Shown here in pieces: positions 53,623-63,045 of a stretch of 64,000 nt of DNA. A program made the translations under genes and the position numbers. Each line of letters begins with the position of its first letter. The first letter of the stretch is position 1. Location: positions 4,340,001 through 4,404,000 of the forward strand of contig OY762279.1 of NCBI GenBank assembly GCA_963665455.1, written 5' to 3'. This DNA is from VXNE01 sp963665455 (lineage in GTDB: Bacteria; Pseudomonadota; Gammaproteobacteria; Pseudomonadales; Azotimanducaceae). The notes under the pieces were generated by a model. It saw nothing but the letters and a program-made list of their open reading frames with translations. It ran no database searches and was not told the DNA's origin.

Positions 53623-55143
53623 TCACTCGCTCGGCGCGATCTGCCCGGGAATCGTCCCCGGCGGCGAAGTCGGCCGCATCACCGAGATCATTGCCCGGTC
53701 CGCGGCCGGGTCGTAGTCCGGGTTGTGGGTCGGCAGGGTCGTGCCGACGGCCGCGAGGTACGCCTTCAGTTCCTCGTGCAGCGACGCGGCGACCTGCGGC
53801 CGGAAGGGCGACAGGTCCGTGGTTTCGGAGAGGTCGAGGTCCAGGTCGTAGAGATACGTGCGCCCGGAGTCGAGTTCCCAGATCAACTTGTGGTTGCCGC
53901 GGCGGATGGCCGTCTGCGGGGCGACGTGCTTCATGTTGCGGTACGCGCCGTAGTACCACACGAGGGCCTCCGTGCCACGCTCCACTTCGCCTTCCCCGCC
54001 GTTCGTCAGCACGCCGTGCAGGCTGCCGCCATCCTGGTTCTCCGGGAGCGGCCCCGAGGCGCCCACCCAATCCGCGATGGTGGCGAAGAGGTCGTAGCCG
54101 ATGGCCGGGACGTCGCTGCGCGTTCCGCCGTCGATGCCCGGTCCGCGGATGAACAGCGGCACGCGGATGCCGCCCTCCCAGACATGCGTCTTGCCCCACG
54201 CGAGCGGTACGTTGCTGGTCACCGGCAGGTCCGACTCGCCGCCGTTGTCCGACGTGTAGATGACATACGTCGAGTCCGCGAGGCCGTGCTCGTCGAGCGC
54301 GTCGAGGATGCGGCCGACCCCCGCATCGAGGTCCGCCGTCATGCCCGCGTACACGGTACTCGTGTGGACTAGGTTGACGAAGCGACCGAACGGGCCGCCG
54401 CGCGGCGGCTCCGGCACGATGAGGCTGTTGAAGTCCTGGACGGTCTCCGCCTTGGCCAGGACCGGCGTGTGCACGGCGTAGTAGGACGCCTGCACGAAGA
54501 ATGGCTTGCCCGCCGCCGCCTGCTCGGCGATGAAGCGCACGGTCTCGTCCGTCACCTCGTCGGTGCGTTTCGGATCGGGCAGGCCCTGGTCCCCCGGTGC
54601 GTTGGTCGTGAGGCCGTTGTGCGCGTCGTAGCCGTGGAGTTCCGGGTTCTCGCCGCCCATGTGCCACTTGCCGAAGTGGCCGGTCGCGTAGTTCGGATCG
54701 TGCGCCTTCAGGAACTCCGCGATCGTCACCTCCTCCTCGGCGAGGTCGCTGATCGGCAGCGGCACGTGCATGGGCTTGTTGACGTACATGGCGTCGTAGA
54801 AGAACTGGATGCCCGCACGTCCCTCCTCGTCCGGCACGACGTCGATGATGTCCGTCGCGCCGAGTCGCGCGGCGGTCTTGCCCGTCTGGATGCTCATGCG
54901 CGTCGGCGAGCAGTTGGGGGCGGGGGAATAGGCGTTCGAGAACGTCATGCCCTCCGCCGCCAGGCGTTCGAGGCTCGGCGTTTGGTAGAGGTCGCTCACG
55001 GAACTCGCGACCCGCGCGTCCATCTGGACGGACGTGCCCGTCCAGCCTTGATCGTCCGAGAGGATCAGGACGATGTTCTGGGCGGTGGCGGGGAAAGCCG
55101 CGCAGGCGAGCAGCGCGGCCGTGAAGGTTGGGCGCAGTTTCAT
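53623..55143 (-). CDS. secreted sulfatase (arylsulfatase family)
   Basis: A 506-residue type I sulfatase. Signal peptide ends around residue 21 (CAAFPATA). The metal site is in VLILSDDQGW (29-32) and the modified Cys in CSPTR (Cys78), matching CxPxR, which needs a formylglycine-generating enzyme not present in this window. The other catalytic blocks (THVWEGGIRVPLFIRGPG, YTSDNGGES) are intact. It probably removes sulfate from an exported substrate in the periplasm. Lies after the TonB receptor gene. Confidence 0.93.
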   Translation of the reverse strand: MKLRPTFTAALLACAAFPATAQNIVLILSDDQGWTGTSVQMDARVASSVSDLYQTPSLERLAAEGMTFSNAYSPAPNCSPTRMSIQTGKTAARLGATDIIDVVPDEEGRAGIQFFYDAMYVNKPMHVPLPISDLAEEEVTIAEFLKAHDPNYATGHFGKWHMGGENPELHGYDAHNGLTTNAPGDQGLPDPKRTDEVTDETVRFIAEQAAAGKPFFVQASYYAVHTPVLAKAETVQDFNSLIVPEPPRGGPFGRFVNLVHTSTVYAGMTADLDAGVGRILDALDEHGLADSTYVIYTSDNGGESDLPVTSNVPLAWGKTHVWEGGIRVPLFIRGPGIDGGTRSDVPAIGYDLFATIADWVGASGPLPENQDGGSLHGVLTNGGEGEVERGTEALVWYYGAYRNMKHVAPQTAIRRGNHKLIWELDSGRTYLYDLDLDLSETTDLSPFRPQVAASLHEELKAYLAAVGTTLPTHNPDYDPAADRAMISVMRPTSPPGTIPGQIAPSE

Positions 55144-55185
55144 CGGCAAGGCCTCGGCAAGCGTGAAGCCCTGCATTCAACCGAC

Positions 55186-55217
55186 CTTCCCCCGCGTCCG
55201 CAAGGGGCGCGGGGAAG
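55186..55217 (-). terminator. hairpin between TonB receptor and sulfatase genes
   Basis: Arms cttcccccgcg (55186-55196) and cgcggggaag (55208-55217) form a strong stem with one bulge. It lies between the receptor stop and the sulfatase start and may attenuate transcription. No T-run was found. Confidence 0.4.
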
Positions 55218-55240
55218 CCGTGACCGGCGGCGGTTGCGCG

Positions 55241-57619
55241 CTACCCGCGGAAACGCACCCGGACGCCGATCGTCCGCGGCTGGTTCGTGGTGATGCGCGG
55301 GTCGTAGTAGCCGGAGTTCTGGAAGATCTCCGCCCGTTCGTCCGTCGCGTTGTTGACGAACAGCTCCGCTCCCCACGCCCCGTCGCGGAAGTTGATGCCC
55401 GCGCGCAGGTTGACCAGCGCATAGGAGTCCAGCAGCACGGGTTCCTGTTCGCTCTGTCGGGCGAGCAGGTTCCAGCGCTCGTCGGTGTACGACCAGGTCG
55501 CCTGCCCGTAGATGTCGCGGTTCCCCGTGATCGCCTTGTCGTAGCGGAGGCCGAGCGTCCACGCCCACTCCGGCGTGTGCGCCAGCCGCCGCCCGTCTTC
55601 GGCGTACACCAGCGGCGGATCCCTGGCGATGGTCGCGAAGTCGCCCTCGAGTTCGGCGATGTTGTAGGCCAGCCCGCCGGTCAGCGTCCAGTTGGTGTTG
55701 ATCCGGGCCACCATGTCGAGCTCGACGCCCTGGATCGTCGAACCGCCGACGTTGCGGCGGAAATTGAACGGCACCGTCAGCAGGTCGTAGAGGACGGTGT
55801 AAAAGTTGTCCCAGTCGATCATGTAGGCGGCGCCGTTCAGCACGACGCGTCCGTCCGCCAGGGTCGACTTCCAGCCGACCTCGTAGGACTTCGTGTAGTC
55901 GGGCTCCACGAAGACGGGCACTTCCGGATGGGTCACGTTGGGGTTGCGGCGGCCCGGGCGCACGCCCTCGCCGTACGCGAAGTAGACGAGCAGATCCTCG
56001 GACACATCGTAGCGAACGTTGAACTTGTAGGTCTGCTCCTTGACCTCCGGCGCCTCTTCGTTACGGGAGAAGGTGCCCTTGGACTCCCACGGGTAACCGC
56101 AGTTCCAGCCCCAGTCGTCGCCGTCCTCCCAGCGGAAGTGGCGCATGCCGGCCGACATGGTCAGGCGGTCCGTGAAGTCCCACGACACGTCCCCGAAAAA
56201 GGCGGTGCTGTAGTCCTCGTACTTCCAGCCCGGACAGCTCCACCATTCGTTCGGCAGGGGCTCCACCCCGGCACCCCGCGTGTAGTCCGCCGCCGGACCC
56301 GTCTCGAAGTTGATGTTCTGCATGCGCCAGAATATGTGTCCGTTCCCCCAGCTCTTCTCCTGGAACACGCCGATGAGCCAGTTCAGCCGGCTCCCCGCGT
56401 CACCCTTCGAGGTCAGGCGGATCTCGTGGCTGATGCGGCTGTTGTTGTCCTCGCTGTCGAAGTGCACGGTGGGGTCCGCGCAACCCGTGAAGCCGTACCA
56501 GTAGTAGTCCTCGCAGGCGTGCTGCTGGATCCACGCGCCGAACGAGGCGTACTCCACGTAGTCGGAGTAGTCGTTCACCGCGAAGTCCTGGCGGTCGTAG
56601 TAGGACACCGCGTAGATCAGGTCGCCGATCCCCGTCTCGCCGGACAGCGTGAAGCCCAGCTGGTCACTGTCGACCTCCCGCCATTCCGGCCCGAAACGCG
56701 TGACCTCGAGGTCTCCGCGCCGCTTCGGGTCGTGGTTCCACGAGCCCACCGCGTCCAGGGACTGCGTGAATGCCGACGCCGTCGCGGTCCAATTGTCGGT
56801 GAGGTCGACGAGCAGCGATACCCGCCCGCCCTGGGTCTCTTCCTCGTTGTAGTCCTCGCCGGCGTAGCGGTCGTTGTTGACGGTGACGCCGTTGCGGAAC
56901 GTGAACTCCGAACGCCGGTTGTCGATGAAACCGTTGCTCTTGTCGTACCAGAAGACGCCCCGCAGCGCCGCGCGGTCGGACAGCGGCACGTTGACGAAGC
57001 CCTCGGCGGTGTAGGTGGTGTCGCCGTCGCTGATGCTGCCGCCCGTCAGGTCCGCGCCATACTCGAACTGTTCGGGGTTCGGCTGCTTGCTGATGATGCG
57101 CACGGTTCCGGACACGGCGGACGCGCCGTAGTAAGTCCCTTCCGGTCCGCGCAGCACCTCGATGCGCTCGATGTCGTAGAGGTGCAGGTCGGGCGCCCCG
57201 CCGTTGCGGCCGGTCACCGGCTGCTCGTCGAGGTAGTAGGCCGTGGTCGCCGCGTTCGTGCGGAACACGTGCGGAATGCCGCCGTCCGACACGCCGCGGA
57301 TGTGCATGACCTGCGTCCCGGGGCCCACGCTGATGTAGGAGATCGACGCGCTCTGGTCCGCGAAGTCCTCGAAGCGGCTGATGTCGAGCTTGTCAATGTC
57401 GTCGGACGTGAACGCCTGGACGCTGACCGGCGTGTCCTGGATGTTCTGCTCGCGCTTGCGCGCGGTGACGATGATCTCCTCGACGGTGGGCTGCGCCCCG
57501 GCGTCTTCGCCGGCGACCGGGACGGCGTACAACCCCGACACGGCCGCGATGGCGGCGGCGATCTTCGTCTTGCGGAATGCGGGCACGGGCCCGGGCGCTC
57601 CAATCGCGCACTTGGACAT
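55241..57619 (-). CDS. TonB-dependent outer-membrane receptor
   Basis: A 792-residue TonB-dependent receptor. An N-terminal signal segment (AAAIAAVSGLYAVPVAG) is followed by the TonB box EEIIVTARKREQNIQDTP and the plug domain (HIRGVSDGG, VRGPEGTYYGASA-like). The long C-terminal beta-barrel ends with FRG, with Phe as the last aromatic residue. Substrate unknown; the sulfatase and PQQ dehydrogenase on the same strand suggest a sulfated organic compound. The PQQ dehydrogenase gene ends 84 bp upstream. Confidence 0.93.
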   Translation of the reverse strand: MSKCAIGAPGPVPAFRKTKIAAAIAAVSGLYAVPVAGEDAGAQPTVEEIIVTARKREQNIQDTPVSVQAFTSDDIDKLDISRFEDFADQSASISYISVGPGTQVMHIRGVSDGGIPHVFRTNAATTAYYLDEQPVTGRNGGAPDLHLYDIERIEVLRGPEGTYYGASAVSGTVRIISKQPNPEQFEYGADLTGGSISDGDTTYTAEGFVNVPLSDRAALRGVFWYDKSNGFIDNRRSEFTFRNGVTVNNDRYAGEDYNEEETQGGRVSLLVDLTDNWTATASAFTQSLDAVGSWNHDPKRRGDLEVTRFGPEWREVDSDQLGFTLSGETGIGDLIYAVSYYDRQDFAVNDYSDYVEYASFGAWIQQHACEDYYWYGFTGCADPTVHFDSEDNNSRISHEIRLTSKGDAGSRLNWLIGVFQEKSWGNGHIFWRMQNINFETGPAADYTRGAGVEPLPNEWWSCPGWKYEDYSTAFFGDVSWDFTDRLTMSAGMRHFRWEDGDDWGWNCGYPWESKGTFSRNEEAPEVKEQTYKFNVRYDVSEDLLVYFAYGEGVRPGRRNPNVTHPEVPVFVEPDYTKSYEVGWKSTLADGRVVLNGAAYMIDWDNFYTVLYDLLTVPFNFRRNVGGSTIQGVELDMVARINTNWTLTGGLAYNIAELEGDFATIARDPPLVYAEDGRRLAHTPEWAWTLGLRYDKAITGNRDIYGQATWSYTDERWNLLARQSEQEPVLLDSYALVNLRAGINFRDGAWGAELFVNNATDERAEIFQNSGYYDPRITTNQPRTIGVRVRFRG

Positions 57620-57703
57620 CGGCTCTCCCCCGAGTCTCTGCTTGCTCAGGCGCGGGAGCTTAGCCGAGCGGCTCGGGCATGGGAAGGAGGAGGGGCCACC
57701 CCG

Positions 57704-59839
57704 TTACCGCTGCCCCGTAATCCCCGCCGCCGGAACGTCGATGAGGCCGAGGCTCGCCCGTGCCCGCTGGCGGAGGTAGTGCCGCAGCGCATCGAGGTGC
57801 GCGTCCGAGAGGGTCGGGAACGCCGGCATCCCGTTCTCGAGCAACGTTCCCTCGCGCACGACGTCGGCGAACGCACCGTCCGAGAGCACGATCGGAGACG
57901 CGCGCAGATCGGGGGACGCCCCGCCCGACACGGCGTCCGGTCCGTGGCAGAACGTGCAGTTCATGTATACCTGAAGGCCGTAGTTCGCCAGATCGTCGTC
58001 GATCTCGAAGCCGGGATCGGCCAGCGGCACCGGCGGCGCGGCGGGCGGGGAGGCGGGCATCGCGGCATCGCCTTCCAGCGAGAACGCCAGCAACCGCCGG
58101 GGGTGCACTCCATACGCCCAGCCGAGCGCGTGCTGCTCGTCCGTGCCGCCGACCGCGGGCCCCGAACCCCAGCCGACCAGCAGGGCGATGTACTGCCGGC
58201 CCCCAAGGGCGTACGTGATGGGCGGCGCCGAGACTCCGAGGCCGACATGCCGGCGCCACAGGACCTCACCGGTGGCGGCGTGATACGCGACGAGGTTCCC
58301 CTCGAGCGTGCCCTGGAACACCAGGTCGCCGGCCGTCGTCAGCGTGCCAGGGTTCCAGGCGATCTCGAACGAGACTTCCCAGACCCGTTCCTGCCGCACC
58401 GGATCCCAGGCCTGCAGCGTCCCCTTGGGTTTCCCCGGGGCCCGCGGCGCGAGCATGGCCGCCACCCCGAAGCCCTCCTTCGGCACCGGCGCCTGCCAGT
58501 TGGGGGACTTCCAGAGCGCGATGTCGATCCCCTCGTCCGAGAACGTGTAGGTCTCGTGGATCGTCGGAATGTACACGAGTCCGTGCTCCGGGTTGTAGGA
58601 CATCGGGGGCCAGTTGTGCGCACCGAGCGGTCCGGGCGTGATGTGCACCGGGCCGCCGTCCGGGTAGCGGACACCCGGCATCTCCACCGGGCGTCCCGTC
58701 TTCAGGTCCACGTGGCTCGCCCAGTTCACCTCCGCAATCGGCTCCGCCGAGATCAGCTTCCCATTGCTGCGGTCGATCACGTAGAAGAAACCGTTTTTCG
58801 GCGCGTGCATCAGCGCCTTGACATCGCGGCCGTCGATCCGGAGATCCGCCAGCACGATATCCATGTTGGAGTTGTAGTCCCATGTCTCGCCGGGCGTCGT
58901 CTGGTAATGCCAACGGTACTCGCCGGTGTCCGCATCCAGAGCGAGCACCGAGCAAAGGAAGAGGTTGTCCCCGCCCCCCGGACTCCGGATCTTCTGGTTC
59001 CAGGGAGAGCCGTTGCCCGTGCCGATGTAGACCGCATTGAACTCGGGGTCGTAGGTCAGGCCATGCCAGGAGTTACCGCCCCCGCCCATGTTCCACCACT
59101 CGCCGGTCCAGGTCTTCGCCGCCATCTCCATCGCGGCGTTCTCGAAGCCGTCCGCCGGATTGCCCGGCACGATGTAGAAACGCCACGCCAATGCGCCCGT
59201 CTCGGCATCGTAGGCCGTGACGTAGCCACGGGCCGGGCCGATCTCCGTGCCGCCGTTGCCGATCAGAACCTTGCCGCGGAACGCCTTCGGGGCGCCCGTG
59301 ATGTACATCGCCTTCGAGGGATCGATCGTGGTGGCCGTCCACACATGCTCGCCCGTCGCAGCCTCGAGGGCGATGAGCCGCCCGTCGATTGTCGGGATGT
59401 AGACCTTGTCGCCCCACATCGCGAGGCCCCGGCTGCCGTGTACGAAGGCGAGCCGCATGCGGTGCGCTGCGTGCTTGGTCACCTCGGGATCGTAGGTCCA
59501 CAGAAGCTCGCCCGTTACCGCATCGACGGCCCGCGCGATGTTCCGCGAGCCGACGAAGTACATGACGCCGTCGGCCACCAGCGGCGTCGACACGAGTCCC
59601 ACCGCGTCGGGCACGTCCAGGTACCAGTCGAGCTTCAGTCCACCGACGTTGTCACTGTTGATCTGGTCGAGCGGGGCGAAGCGTTGCTCGTTGTGGTTGC
59701 GGCCGTAGGTGAGCCACTCGGCGGTGTTGCCGACGTCCGCGATCGCAGCATCATCGACGGGGCGGGACTCCGCCGCCGCAGACGCCAGTCCCCAGGCGCA
59801 CAGCACCAGCGTCGGCATCAGAACAGTCACGCGGTTCAT
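57704..59839 (-). CDS. PQQ-dependent dehydrogenase with C-terminal cytochrome c
   Basis: A 711-residue quinohemoprotein. Signal peptide (VLCAWGLASAAA). The eight-bladed propeller has repeated tryptophan-docking strands such as LLWTYDPEV and a Ca-binding region at WNMGGGGNSW. C-terminal c-type haem motif CTFCH near residue 625 and distal Met in GMPAFP. Oxidises alcohols or aldehydes in the periplasm, with electrons passing through its haem. ATG 59839 follows the usual signal; the in-frame upstream ATG would add five residues. Confidence 0.94.
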   Translation of the reverse strand: MNRVTVLMPTLVLCAWGLASAAAESRPVDDAAIADVGNTAEWLTYGRNHNEQRFAPLDQINSDNVGGLKLDWYLDVPDAVGLVSTPLVADGVMYFVGSRNIARAVDAVTGELLWTYDPEVTKHAAHRMRLAFVHGSRGLAMWGDKVYIPTIDGRLIALEAATGEHVWTATTIDPSKAMYITGAPKAFRGKVLIGNGGTEIGPARGYVTAYDAETGALAWRFYIVPGNPADGFENAAMEMAAKTWTGEWWNMGGGGNSWHGLTYDPEFNAVYIGTGNGSPWNQKIRSPGGGDNLFLCSVLALDADTGEYRWHYQTTPGETWDYNSNMDIVLADLRIDGRDVKALMHAPKNGFFYVIDRSNGKLISAEPIAEVNWASHVDLKTGRPVEMPGVRYPDGGPVHITPGPLGAHNWPPMSYNPEHGLVYIPTIHETYTFSDEGIDIALWKSPNWQAPVPKEGFGVAAMLAPRAPGKPKGTLQAWDPVRQERVWEVSFEIAWNPGTLTTAGDLVFQGTLEGNLVAYHAATGEVLWRRHVGLGVSAPPITYALGGRQYIALLVGWGSGPAVGGTDEQHALGWAYGVHPRRLLAFSLEGDAAMPASPPAAPPVPLADPGFEIDDDLANYGLQVYMNCTFCHGPDAVSGGASPDLRASPIVLSDGAFADVVREGTLLENGMPAFPTLSDAHLDALRHYLRQRARASLGLIDVPAAGITGQR

Positions 59840-59940
59840 GCAGCCCCCTCGCACCCTGCGGTCACCGATGACGCTACTGGTCGCCTTTCGTCATGTCAAA
59901 GGCGTGCCGGCGCCGGGGTTTGAGGTCATCCGGGCCACCG

Positions 59941-60897
59941 CTAGCTCTGCGAAGGAACGGGCACCCCCAACCCCCTAGCCAGGGCGTGGAGATGGTCGCG
60001 GGCATATCGGGCGCCGAGCTGGGTGCCCGGCACCATCTGGAATCCGTGGCATGCGGCGGGATACGAAATCAGTTCCGTCCTTACTCCAGCCTGCATCAGC
60101 CTGAACGCGTATTCGATGTTCTCGTCCCGGAAGAGATCGAGTGCCGCGGTCGCCATCCAGGTGGCCGGCAGGCCCGCGAAGTCCTCCAGGCGGGAGGGGA
60201 CCTGGGGCGCCCGGGCCGGGGCGTCGCCGAGGTAGCTGCGCCAGCCGTACTGGTTGCTCGCGCGCGTCCAGAGGAACTCGCCCACCAACGGGTCGCCCGG
60301 CTGCTCCGGCGTGCCGGTGCGGTCGTCCAGCATGGGATAGGTCAGGTGTTGATGGCAGATCGCATACGCGCCCGCATCCCTTGCCTTGATCGCCAGGGCG
60401 GCCGCCAGCCCGCCGCCGGCGCTCTCCCCGCCGATGCCTATCCGGTCGCGGTCGACCCCGAGCGCCGGTGCTTGCGCGTGCAGCCAGGCAAGGCCCGTGT
60501 AGCAGTCGTCCAGAGGTGCCGGAATCGGGTGTTCCGGCGCCAGCCGATAGTCCACGGAGAGCACGACGACACCCAGCCGGGCGCAGATTTCGAGGTTTAC
60601 GGGATCGGAAGCCTCAGGTGTCCCCAGCACGTAGCCACCGCCATGTATGTGCAGGTAGCCGGCGCCTGACGCAGCCTTGTCGGAGGGCCTGTACAGCAGG
60701 GCGCGTACGGCTGGCCCGGCCCCGCCCCGAGCATGAATCTCTTCCCGCGTAACGCCGGCTTCGGCGGGGTCGCCAAGCTCCACCGCCATGTTGGGGTTGT
60801 CCCGCAACAGGGGAAGCTGTTCATCATCGAGTTCGAAATGGGGGAGGAGTTCAAGCAGCGGGTGCAACTCCGGATCAAGCAGGTGTTTCGTGGTCAC
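59941..60897 (-). CDS. HSL-family alpha/beta hydrolase
   Basis: A 318-residue hormone-sensitive-lipase-family esterase. Oxyanion HIHGGGYVLG, nucleophile GIGGESAGGGLAA, Asp in TAALDLFRDENIEY and His in ACHGFQM. GTG 60897 is preferred: AGAGAGG precedes it by a few bases, whereas the in-frame ATG 60942 lies next to a TATGAT -10-like sequence. Probably a cytoplasmic esterase of short acyl esters. Confidence 0.9.
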   Translation of the reverse strand: MTTKHLLDPELHPLLELLPHFELDDEQLPLLRDNPNMAVELGDPAEAGVTREEIHARGGAGPAVRALLYRPSDKAASGAGYLHIHGGGYVLGTPEASDPVNLEICARLGVVVLSVDYRLAPEHPIPAPLDDCYTGLAWLHAQAPALGVDRDRIGIGGESAGGGLAAALAIKARDAGAYAICHQHLTYPMLDDRTGTPEQPGDPLVGEFLWTRASNQYGWRSYLGDAPARAPQVPSRLEDFAGLPATWMATAALDLFRDENIEYAFRLMQAGVRTELISYPAACHGFQMVPGTQLGARYARDHLHALARGLGVPVPSQS

Positions 60898-60978
60898 GGG
60901 ATCCTCTCTGTCAGCCAGGCGCGCTTCGGGCGTCGCCGACATCATACCGGCGAAGGGCCGGCGCGGACGGACGACCAC

Positions 60979-61545
60979 CTACTCGAAGCGCAGGCTCTCG
61001 ACGATCCTCGAAGCTTCCTCGACAGCCTCCGCCCCGTGCGCCGCGACCGTTATCAGGCGCCCGCCGCGGTATGCACTGACGAGCTGGGTGGCCACCCTCG
61101 CGCCGTCATCGAGGCTCCGCCAGCGGACCTCGGACCGGTAGGCGGACGACCCGCCGGCGAGGGTGATCGGTTCGTTGCGCGTCACTTCAAAGTCGGAACC
61201 CGTTCCCGATGCCGCGGTCAGCTCAGCGAAGTACTCCGCCGCCTTCTCGATGGGCATGAGGATGCCCGCGAACGGAAAGTCCGTGATCGACACGTCGAAG
61301 TCCACCCCGTCCTGGGTCGATCCCGCGAAGACCTCACCAGGTGCTCCGGGCGCACGCTCGCGCGTACTGGCGGGAAACGCGATGCTGAACGCCGGAAACC
61401 CGTCATGCCGATAGGAGGCGACCGTCGGCTCACCGGCAAACGCCGGTGCGGCTGCAAGGGAGAGGAGCCATGCGACGACGAGGTAGACGGCCGCCGTACC
61501 GAGGTTCTCCGTCAACCGATTCCTTGGCGCGTTCACCCGAACCAT
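60979..61545 (-). CDS. secreted hypothetical protein
   Basis: About 188 residues. Signal peptide with hydrophobic AVYLVVAWLLSLAAA and cleavage after AFA. The mature part begins TVASYRHDGFPAFSIAFPA and is probably beta-rich; it has an ITDFPFAGILMPIEKAAEYF segment and ends EASRIVESLRFE. No catalytic motif seen. ATG 61545 was chosen as the start nearest the signal; ATGs further upstream would add non-protein-like sequence. Function unknown. Confidence 0.6.
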   Translation of the reverse strand: MVRVNAPRNRLTENLGTAAVYLVVAWLLSLAAAPAFAGEPTVASYRHDGFPAFSIAFPASTRERAPGAPGEVFAGSTQDGVDFDVSITDFPFAGILMPIEKAAEYFAELTAASGTGSDFEVTRNEPITLAGGSSAYRSEVRWRSLDDGARVATQLVSAYRGGRLITVAAHGAEAVEEASRIVESLRFE

Positions 61546-61634
61546 TCGCAATGTATCCCCAACGGCAAGCCACCCTTGGTGCATTTTCCGGCCGGCCATT
61601 GGTAACGTAATCGACCGGTGCCTCGCAGTGCGCC

Positions 61635-61877
61635 TCAAGACCACTCGTCCCGCATCGCGGCGACGAAGTCCACGCCGTCGCCGAAACAGCCGTCCGCAGA
61701 GCCTCGCAACTCGGCCAGAGCCGGTGGCTCGCGAAGCGCTTCAGGAACCGCGACGACGGCCGCACGAGGCACGCCCCGTCTCGAAACGATGGTCACGACT
61801 CCCTCCCGGCGTGGCGCTTCGAGAATCTCCTCGCACCGGGCTCCAGCCCGCCAGACCGTTCTGACCATAGCCGCCAT
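61635..61877 (-). CDS. Phd/YefM-family antitoxin-like protein
   Basis: An 80-residue protein with a Phd/YefM-like N-terminal core (EGVVTIVSRRGVPRAAVVAV) and the C-terminal ELRGSADGCFGDGVDFV and MRDEW ending, typical of antitoxins. No PIN or Fic toxin gene follows. Solitary antitoxin, divergent from the methyltransferase gene. Confidence 0.75.
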   Translation of the reverse strand: MAAMVRTVWRAGARCEEILEAPRREGVVTIVSRRGVPRAAVVAVPEALREPPALAELRGSADGCFGDGVDFVAAMRDEWS

Positions 61878-62034
61878 GAGACCCTCCTCCTCTACGGCCC
61901 GGAGAGGTTACCGACCGGACCGCACCCATGCACGCAGGAGCGGAGCGGTTGACGGAATCGGTTCGCACGGCAAGGATACCGCGCCCGACGCCGGCGGGAC
62001 TCTCGCCGCCCCTTCTCCATTGCAGGGAAGCCGC

Positions 62035-62853
62035 ATGCCTACCGACCACCGCATCGAGATGAACCGCCGCCACTGGAACGAGTGCACGCCCGTGCACGCG
62101 GCCTCCGACTTCTACGACGTCGAGAGCTTCAAGGCCGGGCGGATCACGCTCAGCGAACTCGAGCGCACCGGCGTCGGGGAGGTCCGTGGCAAATCCCTCC
62201 TGCACCTACAGTGTCACTTCGGGCTCGACACCCTATCGTGGGTGCGGCTCGGCGCCCGAGCCACGGGCGTCGATATCTCGGACGACGCCATCGCCACCGC
62301 GCGCCGCCTGACGGACGAACTCGGCCTCGACGCGCGGTTCATCCGAGCCAACGTGTATGACCTGCCCGAGGTCCTCGACGAGCAGTTCGACGTCGTCTAT
62401 ACCGCGATGGGCGTTCTGGTCTGGCTGCCTGATCTCACCCGGTGGGCGGAGGTCGTCGCGCATCACCTGAAACCTGATGGGCTTTTTTACCTGTTGGATG
62501 TTCACCCCGTCTCCCAGGTCTTCGACGAGGCTCCGCAGGTGGAGGCTCCGGGGGACCTGCGTGTCGCGTATGGCTACTTCCCGGACGCGGCCGGCACGAT
62601 GTATCCGGGCGATGCACCCTCCTACGCCGGCGAGGACATCATCGAAAGCCCGGCTTGGGAGTGGCAGCACAGCCTCGCGGAGATTCTGGGCGCGCTGCTC
62701 GACGCGGGGTTGTGCCTCACGTCCTTCGATGAACACCCAGCGACGATGTATCGTCAGTTCCCGGGGATGGTGCGCGGCGACGACGGGCTCTGGCGGTTGC
62801 CGTTTGCCGAGGATCTGATCCCGTTGGTGTTCACGCTTACGGCGACGAAGTAG
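62035..62853 (+). CDS. class I SAM-dependent methyltransferase
   Basis: A 272-residue methyltransferase. Motif I is LLHLQCHFGLDTLSW, motif II GVDISDDAIATA, and a post-motif LPEVLDEQFDVVYTAMGVL. This matches the UbiE/Tam-like group often annotated only as methyltransferase. Substrate unknown. ATG 62035 is preceded by GGGAAG and sits at the start of the family-like N-terminal helix. The long upstream frame has no similarity. Confidence 0.9.
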   Translation: MPTDHRIEMNRRHWNECTPVHAASDFYDVESFKAGRITLSELERTGVGEVRGKSLLHLQCHFGLDTLSWVRLGARATGVDISDDAIATARRLTDELGLDARFIRANVYDLPEVLDEQFDVVYTAMGVLVWLPDLTRWAEVVAHHLKPDGLFYLLDVHPVSQVFDEAPQVEAPGDLRVAYGYFPDAAGTMYPGDAPSYAGEDIIESPAWEWQHSLAEILGALLDAGLCLTSFDEHPATMYRQFPGMVRGDDGLWRLPFAEDLIPLVFTLTATK

Positions 62854-63035
62854 GCGAGCCAGACGTGCGAGTCCCAGTGTTCCCGCGGTCCGATAGCGAC
62901 GCCCTCCCTGCTCGCCACCCAACCGGGTACAACGCCCACTTCCTGCAGAATGGCAACATCGGCGTCCATGTCCAGAAGCCACTCCCAAGCCTTCCGGCGC
63001 TTGGCGATGTTCCAGCTCACCAACTTGATGGTCAC
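62754..63035 (-). pseudogene. truncated endonuclease/exonuclease/phosphatase-family fragment
   Basis: Begins like an EEP-family nuclease: MTIKLVSWNIAKRRKAWEWL, then ADVAILQEVG (catalytic Asn and Glu). After about 58 codons it diverges and overlaps the convergent methyltransferase gene end. Most of the domain is missing, so only the 5' part of the gene remains. Confidence 0.55.
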
Positions 63036-63045
63036 TTCGAGCTCC

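Noticed and set aside
55073..59923. A 1,616-codon plus-strand open frame
   Set aside because: It is the antisense shadow of the TonB receptor, PQQ dehydrogenase and sulfatase genes; the translation is Arg/Val/His-rich and without any domain.
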